The notes beneath the pieces are model-generated. The model was not told the DNA's origin and made no database searches. It saw only the letters and a list, made by a program, of their open reading frames with translations. From the NCBI GenBank assembly GCA_964490935.1, contig CAZBEO010000021.1, forward strand, positions 1-47,563: a DNA stretch of 47,563 nt, read 5' to 3'. Shown here piece after piece: positions 31,871 through 41,552 of this stretch. The number at the start of each line of letters is the position of its first letter. The first letter of the stretch is position 1. This DNA is from JAQVYB01 sp964490935. GTDB lineage: Bacteria > Verrucomicrobiota > Kiritimatiellia > RZYC01. A program made the translations under genes and the position numbers.

Positions 31871-33104
31871 GACCAGGAACGGCTTTGGCGGCGTTGACGG
31901 GCTCAACGCTCATGGAGTGATTCAAATAGACGATGCCGCGGGCGTTCTGCTCGGAAATCACCTCGATGGTCAGTGCCTCCTGTCCGAACAACGGAACATG
32001 CTGACCTTCGAGTGTATCCACCACCCCCACGCCCAGTCGATACGCACCCGGACACAAATTCATATCCATCTCAAACGAAATCAGAAATTCCTCGCCGCGT
32101 CTCGCCGGCCTCAAAAGTTGATTGCAGTCCTCGCTGGTGATGTCGGACGCAATCACACCGAGCATGGTCCGGGTTTGCAGCGTGATCACTGGGTGGTCCA
32201 CGTTGTCGTAAAAGAGCAGGCGATATTGTACTCGGCAACGCTCGCCGGTATAGGGATGAATCGTCTCCACGCCCCGCGAATTGATCACTTTTACATCGCA
32301 GATTTCCGCGCGGGCGCCGGAAACCTTTTCAGCAGCGTCCTCCGAGTCCTGCGCCATGTCGCTCTCTTTGGACATGGCCGCCAGCATGTTCATATACGAG
32401 TCGATCACGTCCTTGGTTTTCCCGTATTCCAGCATGCGCCCGTGATTAAGCAGCAGCGCCTCATCGCACAGCGTATTCACCGAATCCAGTCCGTGCGAAA
32501 CAAACAAGATGGACATGCCCGACTCGCGCAACGATTCGATTTTTCGGAAACATTTTGACTGAAATTCCATATCACCCACGGAGAGTATCTCATCCACCAG
32601 TAGCAGATCCGGGTCCACATTGATCGCCACCGCAAAGGCCAGACGGGCAAACATACCGGAAGAATACGTCTTTACAGGCTGATCAAGGTGGTTGCCAATG
32701 TCCGCAAAACGAACCACCTCCTCGTATTTCTCCGCCATCATTTCTTGCGTATACCCATAGATCGAACCGCTCAGAAAAATGTTTTCACGTCCCGTGAATT
32801 CCGGATTAAACCCGGCGCCCAGTTCAAGGAGCGCCGCCACCGTCCCGCGCACCGTCACCGCACCCTCGGAGGGGTCCAGCAGGCCCGCAATCAACTGAAG
32901 CAGGGTGGACTTCCCCATACCGTTGCGCCCGATCACTCCGAGCACCGTCCCGCGCTTCAATTCAAAAGAGACATCGCGCAGCGCCCAGAAATCATTCGGC
33001 TTCGGCTTCATTGGAGCGGGCCAAAGGCAGCGCAGCAACCGCCCCGAGGTCAGGCGGGCCGGATAAAACTTACCCACGTTTTTCAGTTGTATGAGCGGTT
33101 CCAT
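31863..33104 (-). CDS. wzt: Wzt-type polysaccharide ABC transporter ATP-binding protein
   Basis: A 413-residue ATPase of an ABC exporter for O-antigen or capsule. Walker A is GRNGMGKST near residue 60, the ABC signature region reads YSSGMFARLAFAVA near 145 and Walker B is LLLVDEILSVGD near 165. The C-terminal 150 residues (from about 260) form the Wzt_C beta-sandwich that in known systems recognises the capped polysaccharide end. It starts 1 nt after the permease stop, so the two are coupled. The extended C-domain suggests chain-terminus recognition. Confidence 0.93.
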   Translation of the reverse strand: MEPLIQLKNVGKFYPARLTSGRLLRCLWPAPMKPKPNDFWALRDVSFELKRGTVLGVIGRNGMGKSTLLQLIAGLLDPSEGAVTVRGTVAALLELGAGFNPEFTGRENIFLSGSIYGYTQEMMAEKYEEVVRFADIGNHLDQPVKTYSSGMFARLAFAVAINVDPDLLLVDEILSVGDMEFQSKCFRKIESLRESGMSILFVSHGLDSVNTLCDEALLLNHGRMLEYGKTKDVIDSYMNMLAAMSKESDMAQDSEDAAEKVSGARAEICDVKVINSRGVETIHPYTGERCRVQYRLLFYDNVDHPVITLQTRTMLGVIASDITSEDCNQLLRPARRGEEFLISFEMDMNLCPGAYRLGVGVVDTLEGQHVPLFGQEALTIEVISEQNARGIVYLNHSMSVEPVNAAKAVPGHE

Positions 33105-33105
33105 A

Positions 33106-33981
33106 TTAAATCACGTCCGGAAATCGTTTGCGGATTACCTGAAACCAGCAGGCCGCCACATAAAGCAGCACCACGCTGACTCCCATAAAGAGCAGCCAGC
33201 TCTTCCAGTCGGGCACCAGCCCGTACACGCACACCTTGCGCGTGTTCTCCGTCACGTAGGCCACTGGATTCACAAACAATAACCAACGAAGATACGGCGG
33301 AACCTTGTCAGACGAATAAAACACCGGCGTCAAGAAAAAGAGAGCTACCAGCAGGATACCCACCACATGCTGAACATCGCGTATAAACGTCGAGACCGTG
33401 GAAAGAATAAAGGAAATGGCCAGACAATTGACAATGAATGGCGCCCAAACCAGGGGAAGCAGCACGGCGGTCCAGGGGATATGGCCCACGACGATCAGAA
33501 TACTCGCCAGCAGAATACCTGTCGCAATCATCGCATGAATCAGCCCATTCGCAATCATCACCACCGGCAGAATCTCCAGAGGGAAAGCGACCTTCCGCAC
33601 GTAGTTCGGCTTGTCCAGAATCAGCCTGGAAGAAGAACTCAGCATTTCGCAGAAAAAATTATATGCAATGAGACCGCAATACATCATGATGGCGAAGATG
33701 CCGAATCCGGTCATGGTGTCATTCCATTGCGACTTCATAATCGTGGAAAACACCACCGTATAAATCAACAGCAGAACCAGCGGGTTCATCACCGACCAAC
33801 AGAGCCCAAGCATCGAGCCCCGGTAGCGTTGCAGGAGTTCTCGCTTCGTCAGCGCACGGATCAATTCGCGGTGGCGACGCCAACTCCGCATCATCACGCT
33901 TAATCCAGCCCACTCGACCATGCGCTGCGAAGACGCCGCATCCCGGTGATAACACCGCATCTGTTTTTCATTTGCCTTCAT
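33106..33981 (-). CDS. wzm: Wzm-type polysaccharide ABC transporter permease
   Basis: A 291-residue ABC-2 type inner-membrane permease with six helices. The N-terminal cytoplasmic part has LIRALTKRELLQRYRGSMLG, the typical ABC-2 motif, and helices follow at LVLLLIYTVVFS and in ILPVVMIANGLIHAMI. Loop text SSDKVPPYLRWLLFVNPVA is characteristic of Wzm/KpsM-type proteins. A GGA site precedes the ATG. It forms the channel for the Wzt ATPase and starts this operon. Confidence 0.92.
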   Translation of the reverse strand: MKANEKQMRCYHRDAASSQRMVEWAGLSVMMRSWRRHRELIRALTKRELLQRYRGSMLGLCWSVMNPLVLLLIYTVVFSTIMKSQWNDTMTGFGIFAIMMYCGLIAYNFFCEMLSSSSRLILDKPNYVRKVAFPLEILPVVMIANGLIHAMIATGILLASILIVVGHIPWTAVLLPLVWAPFIVNCLAISFILSTVSTFIRDVQHVVGILLVALFFLTPVFYSSDKVPPYLRWLLFVNPVAYVTENTRKVCVYGLVPDWKSWLLFMGVSVVLLYVAACWFQVIRKRFPDVI

Positions 33982-34518
33982 AGGATTCCATCAGGAAAGC
34001 AGTCGGTATATAGGCAACCGGCAAGCCATGCAAACCAATAATTTTATCGAAATCGTCATCGCTATCGGGATCGAAATCAGAGTTGTCGCTATCGGGATCG
34101 GGATCGATTGGGCCGATCTTCACCCAAAGCCCAGCGGATTGCTACGATTCTCATGCATTTCTTGACAAATTATTTCGTTTGTTCATCATAGATCCGGTTC
34201 AGTAGAATTCAAATCAAAGCCGATAGCCGAGACCCCCTGAAGCACGCCGTAAATATTCACTTCTGTACTCTGCCATGAAGGCAGAATTTTGCCGCCTAGG
34301 TTCACTCCGTTCTATTTCTTCTCTGCGTTCTCTGGGCGCTCCGTGTGGAGCATTCCCTCTTCGTTCGTGGTTCAATCCTTAGCCTGCCGTCTTCGCGCCC
34401 TGCGGCTTTGGCATTGGCTCGACGCAGTTCGGCGACAGTTTTCCAATCATTGGAAACTTATCTGTTCGCAAACTAGGCGACGGCGTGGTAAACATCCGCA
34501 TCAACAGGAGGTTGAAAA
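33982..34518. other. Repeat-rich intergenic region between divergent operons
   Basis: About 540 bases between wzm (minus) and a nitroreductase gene (plus). It holds a short-word simple repeat (34046-34108) and a phrase-like repeat TTCTCTGCGTTCTCTGGGCG near 34317-34336 that is echoed near 46167-46190. Both promoters should lie here, but none is clear. Confidence 0.55.
34046..34108. repeat. Imperfect ATCG-based hexamer repeat
   Basis: ATCGAAATCG, ATCGCTATCGGGATCG and related words recur about ten times in 63 bases. Period is close to 6 nt (ATCGGG, ATCGAA, ATCGCT). It is simple-sequence repeat without coding sense. Confidence 0.8.
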
Positions 34519-35055
34519 ATGGAGCTGTTTGAAGTCATTCAGAGAAGGCATTCCTATCGGAATACGTTCGCACCGGGCCCGGTGCCGCGTGAAGAACTGA
34601 TCAAAATTATTGCCGCAGGGCTCTTGGCCCCTTCCGGCTGCAACAAGCAGACCACCCAATTTCTCATCGTGGATGAGGTGGCAGCCCTGGCACGTATTGC
34701 CGCCATACCGGATGCCGCGCCCTGTTTGAAATCGGCCTCCGCTCTGATACTCTGCCTGACCAACACCACCCCTGCTCCCGTCTTTCAGGGCCATCACTTC
34801 GAATTACAGGACTGTGCCGCCGCCGTGCAAAACATGCTCCTGGCCATTACCGCGCTCGGATACGCATCGGTCTGGCTTGACGGCTGGCTCAAAAACAAAG
34901 GGCGCGCAGAACAAATTGCCGCATGGCTGAATATTCCCTCACACAAAACTATTCAGGTGCTCTTGCCGGTCGGTGTCGCGGGCGAGTCGGCCATCCCGCC
35001 GCCGAAAAAAGGCTTCAAGGAGCGGGCCTGCTTCAACACCTATACACTGCCCTGA
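34519..35055 (+). CDS. Nitroreductase-family FMN oxidoreductase
   Basis: A 178-residue enzyme of the nitroreductase fold. The N-terminus MELFEVIQRRHSYRNTF holds the Arg-x-Ser/Thr FMN-phosphate motif, LLAPSGCNKQTTQFLIV near residue 36 is the flavin-contact segment and LGYASVWLDGW near 116 the distal one. It is somewhat shorter than many nitroreductases but complete. A strong AGGAGG site precedes the ATG. It is the first of a plus-strand run; the next GT4 gene starts 17 nt after its stop. Substrate is unknown. Confidence 0.88.
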   Translation: MELFEVIQRRHSYRNTFAPGPVPREELIKIIAAGLLAPSGCNKQTTQFLIVDEVAALARIAAIPDAAPCLKSASALILCLTNTTPAPVFQGHHFELQDCAAAVQNMLLAITALGYASVWLDGWLKNKGRAEQIAAWLNIPSHKTIQVLLPVGVAGESAIPPPKKGFKERACFNTYTLP

Positions 35056-35072
35056 ACCCGGCATCGTTTCGT

Positions 35073-36188
35073 ATGAAAGTTTGTTTCGATCTTCAATCCG
35101 CCATCGGCCAACGAACAGGTGTGGGAAACTACACCGCACATCTTGCTTGCGCCCTCCTCGAAAGACACCCCCCGGACATTGACCTCTCCTTCACCTATTT
35201 TGATTTCAAGCGCAGTGGTCATGGCCTGCCGATCCCGCCTGACTCCGAATGCGCCATCCGCTGGTGCCCCGGACGCGCCATGCAGGCGGCCTGGAAGACC
35301 ATCGGATGGCCACCTTACGATCTCATCGCCGGTGGCGCCGATGTCTATCACTTTCCCAATTTCGTCATTCCGCCGCTTCGGCACGGGCGCGCCGTGGCGA
35401 CCATTCACGACCTCGCCTTTCTACGTATGCCCGAAACCATCGAGCCGAAAAACCTAGCCTATCTGAGCGGGCAGATTCGGCACACCGTGGAGCGTGCAGA
35501 TGCCATCATCGCCGTCTCGCACTTCACCGCCTCGGAACTCGACCAACTGCTGGGTGTTGGCCCGGAAGAAATTCACGTAGTGCATGAAGCCCTTGGCCCC
35601 ATGCCTTCGGCAGCAGAAGCAGACACCAAAATTCTCCAACGCCTGGAACTCTTCAACAAGCCCTTTCTGCTCACCGTCGGCACGGTGGAACCTCGCAAAA
35701 ATTACGCCTTTCTTGCGGAGGTGTTCGATCAGCTCGATGAAGACATCGACTTGGTCATTGCCGGTGGCCTAGGCTGGCATGTCGAACCGATTCTCGAACG
35801 CATCGCCGCCTCGCCAAAGGCCCGGCGCATTCATATCACCGGCTATCTTTCCGCATGCGAGTTGGCCGCACTTTACGGCAACGCATCGCTCTTTATCTAT
35901 CCCACACGCTACGAGGGCTTCGGATTCCCGCCGCTCGAGGCCATGCATTACGGACTGCCCGTACTGGCCGCCCGCGTCCCACCGCTTCCCGAAGTACTCG
36001 GAGATGCCGCAGAATGGGTTGATGGATGGGCCGTCGAGCACTGGTTCGAAAAAGTATCCTCCCTGCTGTACGACGCGCCTCGACGCGAATATCTGAAAAC
36101 CGTTGGGACGACTCAAGCCACCCGCTACAGTTGGGCCCGCGCCGCCGAGGAAACCCTGAACATCTATCGAAAGGTGGCGTGCACATGA
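35073..36188 (+). CDS. GT4-family glycosyltransferase
   Basis: A 371-residue GT-B enzyme. The frame is open upstream, but MKVCFDLQSAIGQRTGVGNYT at 35073 is the natural N-terminus, with the GVGNYTAHLA motif. Other motifs: TIHDLAFLRMPET near 110, LLTVGTVEPRKNYAFLAE near 195 and PTRYEGFGFPPLEAMHYGLPV near 275. It overlaps the next GT4 by 4 nt (ATGA). It probably acts with the next gene in building one polysaccharide; donor sugar is unknown (mannosyl-type by family habit). Confidence 0.88.
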   Translation: MKVCFDLQSAIGQRTGVGNYTAHLACALLERHPPDIDLSFTYFDFKRSGHGLPIPPDSECAIRWCPGRAMQAAWKTIGWPPYDLIAGGADVYHFPNFVIPPLRHGRAVATIHDLAFLRMPETIEPKNLAYLSGQIRHTVERADAIIAVSHFTASELDQLLGVGPEEIHVVHEALGPMPSAAEADTKILQRLELFNKPFLLTVGTVEPRKNYAFLAEVFDQLDEDIDLVIAGGLGWHVEPILERIAASPKARRIHITGYLSACELAALYGNASLFIYPTRYEGFGFPPLEAMHYGLPVLAARVPPLPEVLGDAAEWVDGWAVEHWFEKVSSLLYDAPRREYLKTVGTTQATRYSWARAAEETLNIYRKVACT

Positions 36189-37363
36189 GAATCGGCATTG
36201 ATGCCCGATGGATTTATCCCCAACTCAGCGGGATCGGTGCGCACACACGCGATCTAATCCGCCATCTCGCCGTCCTGCCCGAGACGGCCCAGGATGAATT
36301 CATCCTCTTCTTTCATGACGACTCCGTACGCTGCGAGGTTCTATCCGACCCCGACATCGCCGCCAACCCTCGCATCTCCTCCGTTCTGCTTCCCTGGTCT
36401 ACTTTTTCTCCCGCCAACCAGCTCTTTTTTCCGCGCGAACTACGCCGCTACGGTATCGACGTCTATCACTCCACCAACTACATGATTCCTCTTCTGGCTT
36501 TCCCGCGCAACAAAGCCGGACACCCCCGCTGCGTCATCACCGTCCACGACCTGATCCCTCTCAAACATCCCGAATTCACACCGCGAGCGCTCAAAACACG
36601 CCTGCTGCCCGTCTTCCGTGCGCTCATTCGGGAGGTGGCGCGCCGCGCCGATGCCGTCATCACCGTGAGCGATTGCTCGCGCAACGATCTGACCGAACTC
36701 CTCCGCATGACGCCGGAGCGCGCCAGCGAAGTGCACGTCATACCCAACGGCGTGGATCACCGATTCACACCTGGGCCGGATATCTCCCAACGCGCGCCCG
36801 TCATCCTGTACGTCGGACGGCTAGATCCCTATAAAAACGTACCCCTGCTCATACGCGCCTTTGCCTCGCTCCTCCGCGATATCCCACAGGCTCGCCTGCA
36901 ACTCATCGGCCCGCCCGACCCGCGCTACCCCGAAGCGGAAAACACCATCCGTGAACTCGGCCTCCAAAGCCACATTACAAAAACCGGCTACCTGCCCGAC
37001 GCCGAACTCCTGCATGCCTACCAATCCGCAGCCGTACTCGTACTCCCCTCCCGCTACGAGGGGTTTGGTCTGCCCGTGGCCGAGGCCATGGCCTGTGCCA
37101 CACCTGTTGTTTGCACCCACGCCGCCTCGCTCCCCGAGGTCGCCGGCGAGGCTGCGCTGCTTATTCCGCCCAACGATGAAGCCGCCCTCGCGCAAGCCCT
37201 GCGACGCATCCTGCAGGATGAACCTCTTCGTCGCCGCCTCAGCGAGGCTGGCCCTCCCCGCGCCGCACGCTATGCCTGGCCGGAAGTCGCCCGCCAAACC
37301 GCCGCACTCTATCACGCCCTGGCAATCCGTCCGTCATTGGATACCGACCTGCCCGATAAATGA
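36185..37363 (+). CDS. GT4-family glycosyltransferase
   Basis: A 392-residue GT-B enzyme starting at ATG 36185 (overlap ATGA, AAGGTGG site). N-terminal MRIGIDARWIYPQLSGIGAH is the classical start of this GT4 subgroup. Further motifs: TVHDLIPLKHPEF near 121, ILYVGRLDPYKNVPLLIRAF near 206 and PSRYEGFGLPVAEAMACATPV near 292. Its last residues (LDTDLPDK) match the end of CoaBC (LDTDLSD), at DNA level 18 of 21 bases. It shares the layout of the preceding gene, which is related but not a close duplicate. Confidence 0.88.
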   Translation: MRIGIDARWIYPQLSGIGAHTRDLIRHLAVLPETAQDEFILFFHDDSVRCEVLSDPDIAANPRISSVLLPWSTFSPANQLFFPRELRRYGIDVYHSTNYMIPLLAFPRNKAGHPRCVITVHDLIPLKHPEFTPRALKTRLLPVFRALIREVARRADAVITVSDCSRNDLTELLRMTPERASEVHVIPNGVDHRFTPGPDISQRAPVILYVGRLDPYKNVPLLIRAFASLLRDIPQARLQLIGPPDPRYPEAENTIRELGLQSHITKTGYLPDAELLHAYQSAAVLVLPSRYEGFGLPVAEAMACATPVVCTHAASLPEVAGEAALLIPPNDEAALAQALRRILQDEPLRRRLSEAGPPRAARYAWPEVARQTAALYHALAIRPSLDTDLPDK

Positions 37364-37458
37364 CGCCATCCGAAAAGGCTTTTGCGCTTTACAGTCTTTG
37401 GAAGAATAAATATCGTCATTCGACATTGCCAGTGCATACGGATCACGGACCACAGACC

Positions 37459-38589
37459 ATGCAACAACAAGAAATCATCAACGAGGCACAGCGACGCATT
37501 CAGGACCTCGAACAGGCGCTTGCGCAAGAACAAGAGGCACGTCAAAACGCCGTGGACGAACTGCGCCACACCTCCGACCTTCTCAAAGCCACCTTGGATC
37601 AACTCCCTGTCGTCATTTGCGGCATCGATAACGATGGCGGCATTATTTTTCTCAATCAGGAATTCGAGAAAGTCACCGGCTACACCGCCGATGAACTGAT
37701 GCGTCGGAACGACGTGACCGACTACCTCTTCCCCGACCGGGCCCACCAAAACAATCCCAGCACAAACCCCTCCGAATGGATCGTCCGAAGCTGCGACAAA
37801 CAGGAGCGCATCATCTCCTGGTCCGGCATACAAAAGTGCCCCATACCCGGATGGGAAAAATGGAAGGTCGGCCTCGACATAACTCATCTTAAACAACTCG
37901 AACGCCTGCGCGACGATGTGGAATCCATTGTCCGTCACGATCTGAAATCGCCACTCGGCGCCATCATCGGTCTCTCCTCCTGGCTCCTAGATGACGCCAG
38001 ACTCGAAGACCATCAGATCAAGGCCATCAAGAACATCGAGCGAAGTGGCGACCTCATGCTGCGTATGCTCGAAAACTCTCTTGCCCTATACAAACTTGAA
38101 GCCGGCCAGTTCGTCTACAAACCCGAACCCGTCAATCTGGCCAAACTACTGCGCGAAACCCTAGAAAATCTGCATGGCCTATGTGAATCACATGCCATCA
38201 CCTGGGATTGCACCGTAGATGGAATCGAGCTGAACTCCTACACCGAATTTATCGTCCCCGGCGTAGAATCGCTCCTCGACAACCTTTTCACCAACCTCCT
38301 GAAAAATGCCGTGGAAGCCTCGCCGAAGAATGAAAAGGTCACCATACGCGTCACCCACACCGATTCCGAAGTTATGGTGGTCATCCACAATGCCGGGCCC
38401 ATCCCCGAACCCATCCGCGATACCTTTTTTGATCGTTTTGTCACCTACGGAAAAAGCCAGGGAACCGGCTTGGGAACTTACAGCGCAAAACGCATGACCC
38501 TGGCCCACAATGGGCAACTTTCCTTCAGAACCTCGGGCGAACGCGGCACCGACCTGATTGTCATTTTGCCGCTCTTTGAGGTAACCTGA
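37459..38589 (+). CDS. PAS-domain sensor histidine kinase
   Basis: A 376-residue cytoplasmic histidine kinase. Residues 1-45 are a coiled coil, about 45-145 a PAS domain (LDQLPVVICGIDNDGGIIFL, GYTADELM), about 150-215 HisKA with phosphoacceptor H160 in SIVRHDLKSPLGA, then HATPase with N-box NLFTNLLKNAVEAS and GTGLGTYSAKRM. No transmembrane segment is seen. An in-frame ATG at 37360 overlaps the GT4 stop; 37459 is preferred because the intervening 99 nt look non-coding and contain a possible promoter (TTTACA, 17 nt, TATCGT near 37396-37424). No response regulator is adjacent, so it is an orphan kinase in a polysaccharide region. Confidence 0.85.
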   Translation: MQQQEIINEAQRRIQDLEQALAQEQEARQNAVDELRHTSDLLKATLDQLPVVICGIDNDGGIIFLNQEFEKVTGYTADELMRRNDVTDYLFPDRAHQNNPSTNPSEWIVRSCDKQERIISWSGIQKCPIPGWEKWKVGLDITHLKQLERLRDDVESIVRHDLKSPLGAIIGLSSWLLDDARLEDHQIKAIKNIERSGDLMLRMLENSLALYKLEAGQFVYKPEPVNLAKLLRETLENLHGLCESHAITWDCTVDGIELNSYTEFIVPGVESLLDNLFTNLLKNAVEASPKNEKVTIRVTHTDSEVMVVIHNAGPIPEPIRDTFFDRFVTYGKSQGTGLGTYSAKRMTLAHNGQLSFRTSGERGTDLIVILPLFEVT

Positions 38590-38604
38590 CCCGATCGGAA
38601 TTGT

Positions 38605-40518
38605 ATGTGCGGAATAGCCGGAATTTTTGGATTGAACAACCAGGCGGCCTTCGATCCGGCACCGGTGCAGCGGGCGATGGACGCCATGGCCCTGCGTGGC
38701 CCCGATGATCAGGGGCTCTACGAAGCCCCCGGTGTCGCCCTCGGGCACCGGCGCCTATCCATCATCGACCTTCAAGGCGGGCGCCAACCCTTCACCGATT
38801 CCGAAACCGGCAACACCCTCGTCTACAATGGAGAGATTTACAACTTCCCCGAACTGCGCGAAACCCTCTCCGCACTCGGCCACACCTTCACAAGCCATTC
38901 GGATACCGAAGTCCTCCTAAAGGCCTATCGCCAATGGGGCATTGATTGCCTACAATACTTGAACGGCATGTTCGCCTTCGCTCTCTATGATCCCTCCGCG
39001 CAGACCCTCTTTGCTGCACGCGATCGCCTCGGCATAAAACCCTTTTTTCACACCTGCTCCAACGGCCGTTTTTATTTTGCCTCCACCCTCGCCGCTCTGC
39101 TCTGCCTTTCTCCCGAACGGCCCGTGCTGAATCAGGCCGCCGCCGCACACTATCTCACCACCATCCGAACCACCCTTGAACACCAAACACTCGTGGAAGG
39201 CGTATTCACCCTCCTGCCCGGCGAATATATCCTTATTCGCCGAGGCGAATCCCTGCCGAAACCCGTACGCTACTGGAGCCTTCCCCTTCTCTCTTCGCAG
39301 GAAAAAGAAAACCCACCTCTGGCGGAGGCCGCGCGTGAAGTCCATGCCCTGCTCGAAGATTCCGTGCGCCTGCGACTCATCAGCGATGTCCCCCTCGGCG
39401 GGTTTCTCAGTGGTGGACTCGACTCCACCATCCTGGCCGCACTCGCCTCCCGCCTCACCGCCGGAAACTACAACGCCTACAGCGTCGGCTACGACCGCGA
39501 CGGCTTTAACGAATGGCCCTACATCGATGAAGCCTGCAATCGCTACGCCATGCAATGCCAACAGATTCACCTTGATGCTCAAACCTACCCTGCCGACTGG
39601 CAATTCCTCATTCAACAGAAAGGGCTCCCCCTCTCCACCCCAAATGAAGTGCCCATCTATCACCTCGCACGCGCCCTACGCAACGACTTTACCGTCGCCC
39701 TCAGCGGCGAAGGCGCCGATGAAATATTCGGTGGCTACACCATCCCCTACTTCTCCGCCATCGACTTCGATCGTGCGGCGAATCTGCCTGCCGATCCGTC
39801 CAACCCACTCGGCGAAGCGCTTCGTCGTCTCTATGGAACCGATCACTTCCCCGATCATGTCACCCAGCACTTTCTGCTCAACTCCTGGATGCCCGCCTCC
39901 GCTCTGCGAGAACTCGCCCCGTCGCTCAGCGGCGGCTATGAAACCATGCTCGCCCGCTATGCCGAACGGTACGAACGCCTCAGCCGTTGCTCCACCCTCG
40001 ATAAGCATCTGCACATTCACGCCGCCATCAACCTCGAAGGCCTTCTCTTCCGTATGGATGCATCCACCATGGCCGCCTCCGTCGAAGCCCGCGTACCCTT
40101 CACCGATTACCGCATCGTCGAACGACTCTTCGCCCTCCCCGATTCCACCAAAATCGACTGGGCTTCCGGGCTCGCCCGCCAACGCGCCGCTCGTCTTAAT
40201 GTGATGGAAATCGACCAGCAAAACCTCGTCATCTCCAAACGAATTCTCCGCGAAGCCTTCCGTCACGAAGTCCCTGCCTCCATCCTCGACCGCCGCAAAA
40301 TGAGTTTCCCCGTCCCTTTCATTGAATGGTTTTCATCCGACATGAACACCTGGATCGGCGACCTCATTCGCTCTTCCCCGTGGCACGGCACGCTGTTTGA
40401 CCGCAATGCCACAGACGCCCTGCTGGCGCACGCCACCGAGCCCCGCTCCGCCATGCACCTCTGGCCCCTAGCCAACCTTTGCCTTTGGCAACGGCAGTTC
40501 AACATCGCCAACTCATAA
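38605..40518 (+). CDS. asnB: Asparagine synthase (glutamine-hydrolysing)
   Basis: A 637-residue two-domain enzyme. After the initiator Met, catalytic Cys2 starts the class II glutaminase (MCGIAGIFG), with RGPDDQG near 32, HRRLSIIDL near 48 and YNGEIYNFPEL near 73. The synthetase half has the PP-loop PLGGFLSGGLDSTILAAL near 263 and LSGEGADEIFGGY near 370. It is the long AsnB type often found in surface-polysaccharide loci, where members also amidate uronic acids. Free asparagine synthesis and sugar amidation are both possible. A CGGAA site precedes the ATG. Confidence 0.9.
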   Translation: MCGIAGIFGLNNQAAFDPAPVQRAMDAMALRGPDDQGLYEAPGVALGHRRLSIIDLQGGRQPFTDSETGNTLVYNGEIYNFPELRETLSALGHTFTSHSDTEVLLKAYRQWGIDCLQYLNGMFAFALYDPSAQTLFAARDRLGIKPFFHTCSNGRFYFASTLAALLCLSPERPVLNQAAAAHYLTTIRTTLEHQTLVEGVFTLLPGEYILIRRGESLPKPVRYWSLPLLSSQEKENPPLAEAAREVHALLEDSVRLRLISDVPLGGFLSGGLDSTILAALASRLTAGNYNAYSVGYDRDGFNEWPYIDEACNRYAMQCQQIHLDAQTYPADWQFLIQQKGLPLSTPNEVPIYHLARALRNDFTVALSGEGADEIFGGYTIPYFSAIDFDRAANLPADPSNPLGEALRRLYGTDHFPDHVTQHFLLNSWMPASALRELAPSLSGGYETMLARYAERYERLSRCSTLDKHLHIHAAINLEGLLFRMDASTMAASVEARVPFTDYRIVERLFALPDSTKIDWASGLARQRAARLNVMEIDQQNLVISKRILREAFRHEVPASILDRRKMSFPVPFIEWFSSDMNTWIGDLIRSSPWHGTLFDRNATDALLAHATEPRSAMHLWPLANLCLWQRQFNIANS

Positions 40519-40691
40519 CGACGAGGAACGTCCAGCCTTCTTTTCACCTTCTGAGGGCGAGCGAAAACGTGAGCGATTGCTTCTGTCCCATCAAACGAGA
40601 ACCAACGCTGGACAGTCATTTTTAATTTGTGCTATCTCTGGACTTTCAAAACCGACATCCAAGAACCCCGCAGCACGGAGAGAAACCCATT

Positions 40692-41528
40692 ATGGCTCAT
40701 TTAACTAATCCTCAGGCGGAAGAATTGCTCGACAAGGAAATTCCCGTGCTAGACCACGGCTTTGTACGGCTCGTTGATTACATGGGCACCGACGAACGAA
40801 TCGTTCAGGCCGCGCGCGTATCCTATGGCCAGGGCACAAAAACCGTACGGCAGGATGCCGGACTCATTGATTATCTCCTGCGTCATGAACACACCTCCCC
40901 CTTCGAACACGTCGTACTCGAGTTTCACTGCAAAATGCCCATCTTTGTCGCTCGCCAATGGATCAGGCACCGGACAGCCCGCGTCAACGAAATCTCCGGG
41001 CGTTACAGCGTCATGACCGATGAATGCTACCTCCCCCCCGAAGAACAGGTCCGCTACCAAAGCGCCGACAACAAGCAGGGCCGCTCCACCGAAGAAGTTC
41101 CCCCCGAACTGCGCCAAAAGGTGCTCGATATTCTTCTGGCCGATCAGCAAACGGTCTATGCCTCTTATCAAACGCTCCTCCAGGACGGACTCGCCAAAGA
41201 ACTAGCCCGCATTAATCTGCCCCTCTCCATGTATACCGAATGGTACTGGCAGATCGACCTGCACAATCTCTTCCACTTTCTCAAACTGCGTTTGGATGCG
41301 CATGCCCAGTGGGAAATCCGCGAGTATGGGCGGGTTATGGCCGACATGGCTCGGGCGGTCGCCCCGAGTGCCTATGCCTCCTTCGAGCGCCACGTACTCG
41401 GTGCTCAACGCTTCTCCTCCGACGAACTAGCCGCCCTGCGCGCCTGGAAGGACGGCGAGCCCTCGCCTCTCACCGGCAGCGCCCAAACCGAATTTGAAGC
41501 CAAGCTGGCCGACATCACTAAGGCGTAA
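40692..41528 (+). CDS. thyX: Flavin-dependent thymidylate synthase
   Basis: A 278-residue FAD enzyme making dTMP from dUMP with methylene-THF and NADPH. The ThyX motif is RHRTARVNEIS (R92-S102, RHR-x7-S), followed by GRYSVM. Further family text: RQWIRHR, YYTEWYWQIDLHNLFHFLKL-like helix in the second half. The ATG at 40692 has a GGAGAG site; longer in-frame starts do not fit the family. It implies that the organism lacks ThyA or uses both. It lies 25 nt upstream of thiI. Confidence 0.94.
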   Translation: MAHLTNPQAEELLDKEIPVLDHGFVRLVDYMGTDERIVQAARVSYGQGTKTVRQDAGLIDYLLRHEHTSPFEHVVLEFHCKMPIFVARQWIRHRTARVNEISGRYSVMTDECYLPPEEQVRYQSADNKQGRSTEEVPPELRQKVLDILLADQQTVYASYQTLLQDGLAKELARINLPLSMYTEWYWQIDLHNLFHFLKLRLDAHAQWEIREYGRVMADMARAVAPSAYASFERHVLGAQRFSSDELAALRAWKDGEPSPLTGSAQTEFEAKLADITKA

Positions 41529-41552
41529 ATAACTGCCCCCCGGATCTCCATC

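Noticed and set aside
40530..40613. GTCCAGC/GCTGGAC inverted repeat upstream of thyX, possible MITE
   Set aside because: Arms of only 7 bp about 70 nt apart and no target duplication or second copy seen.
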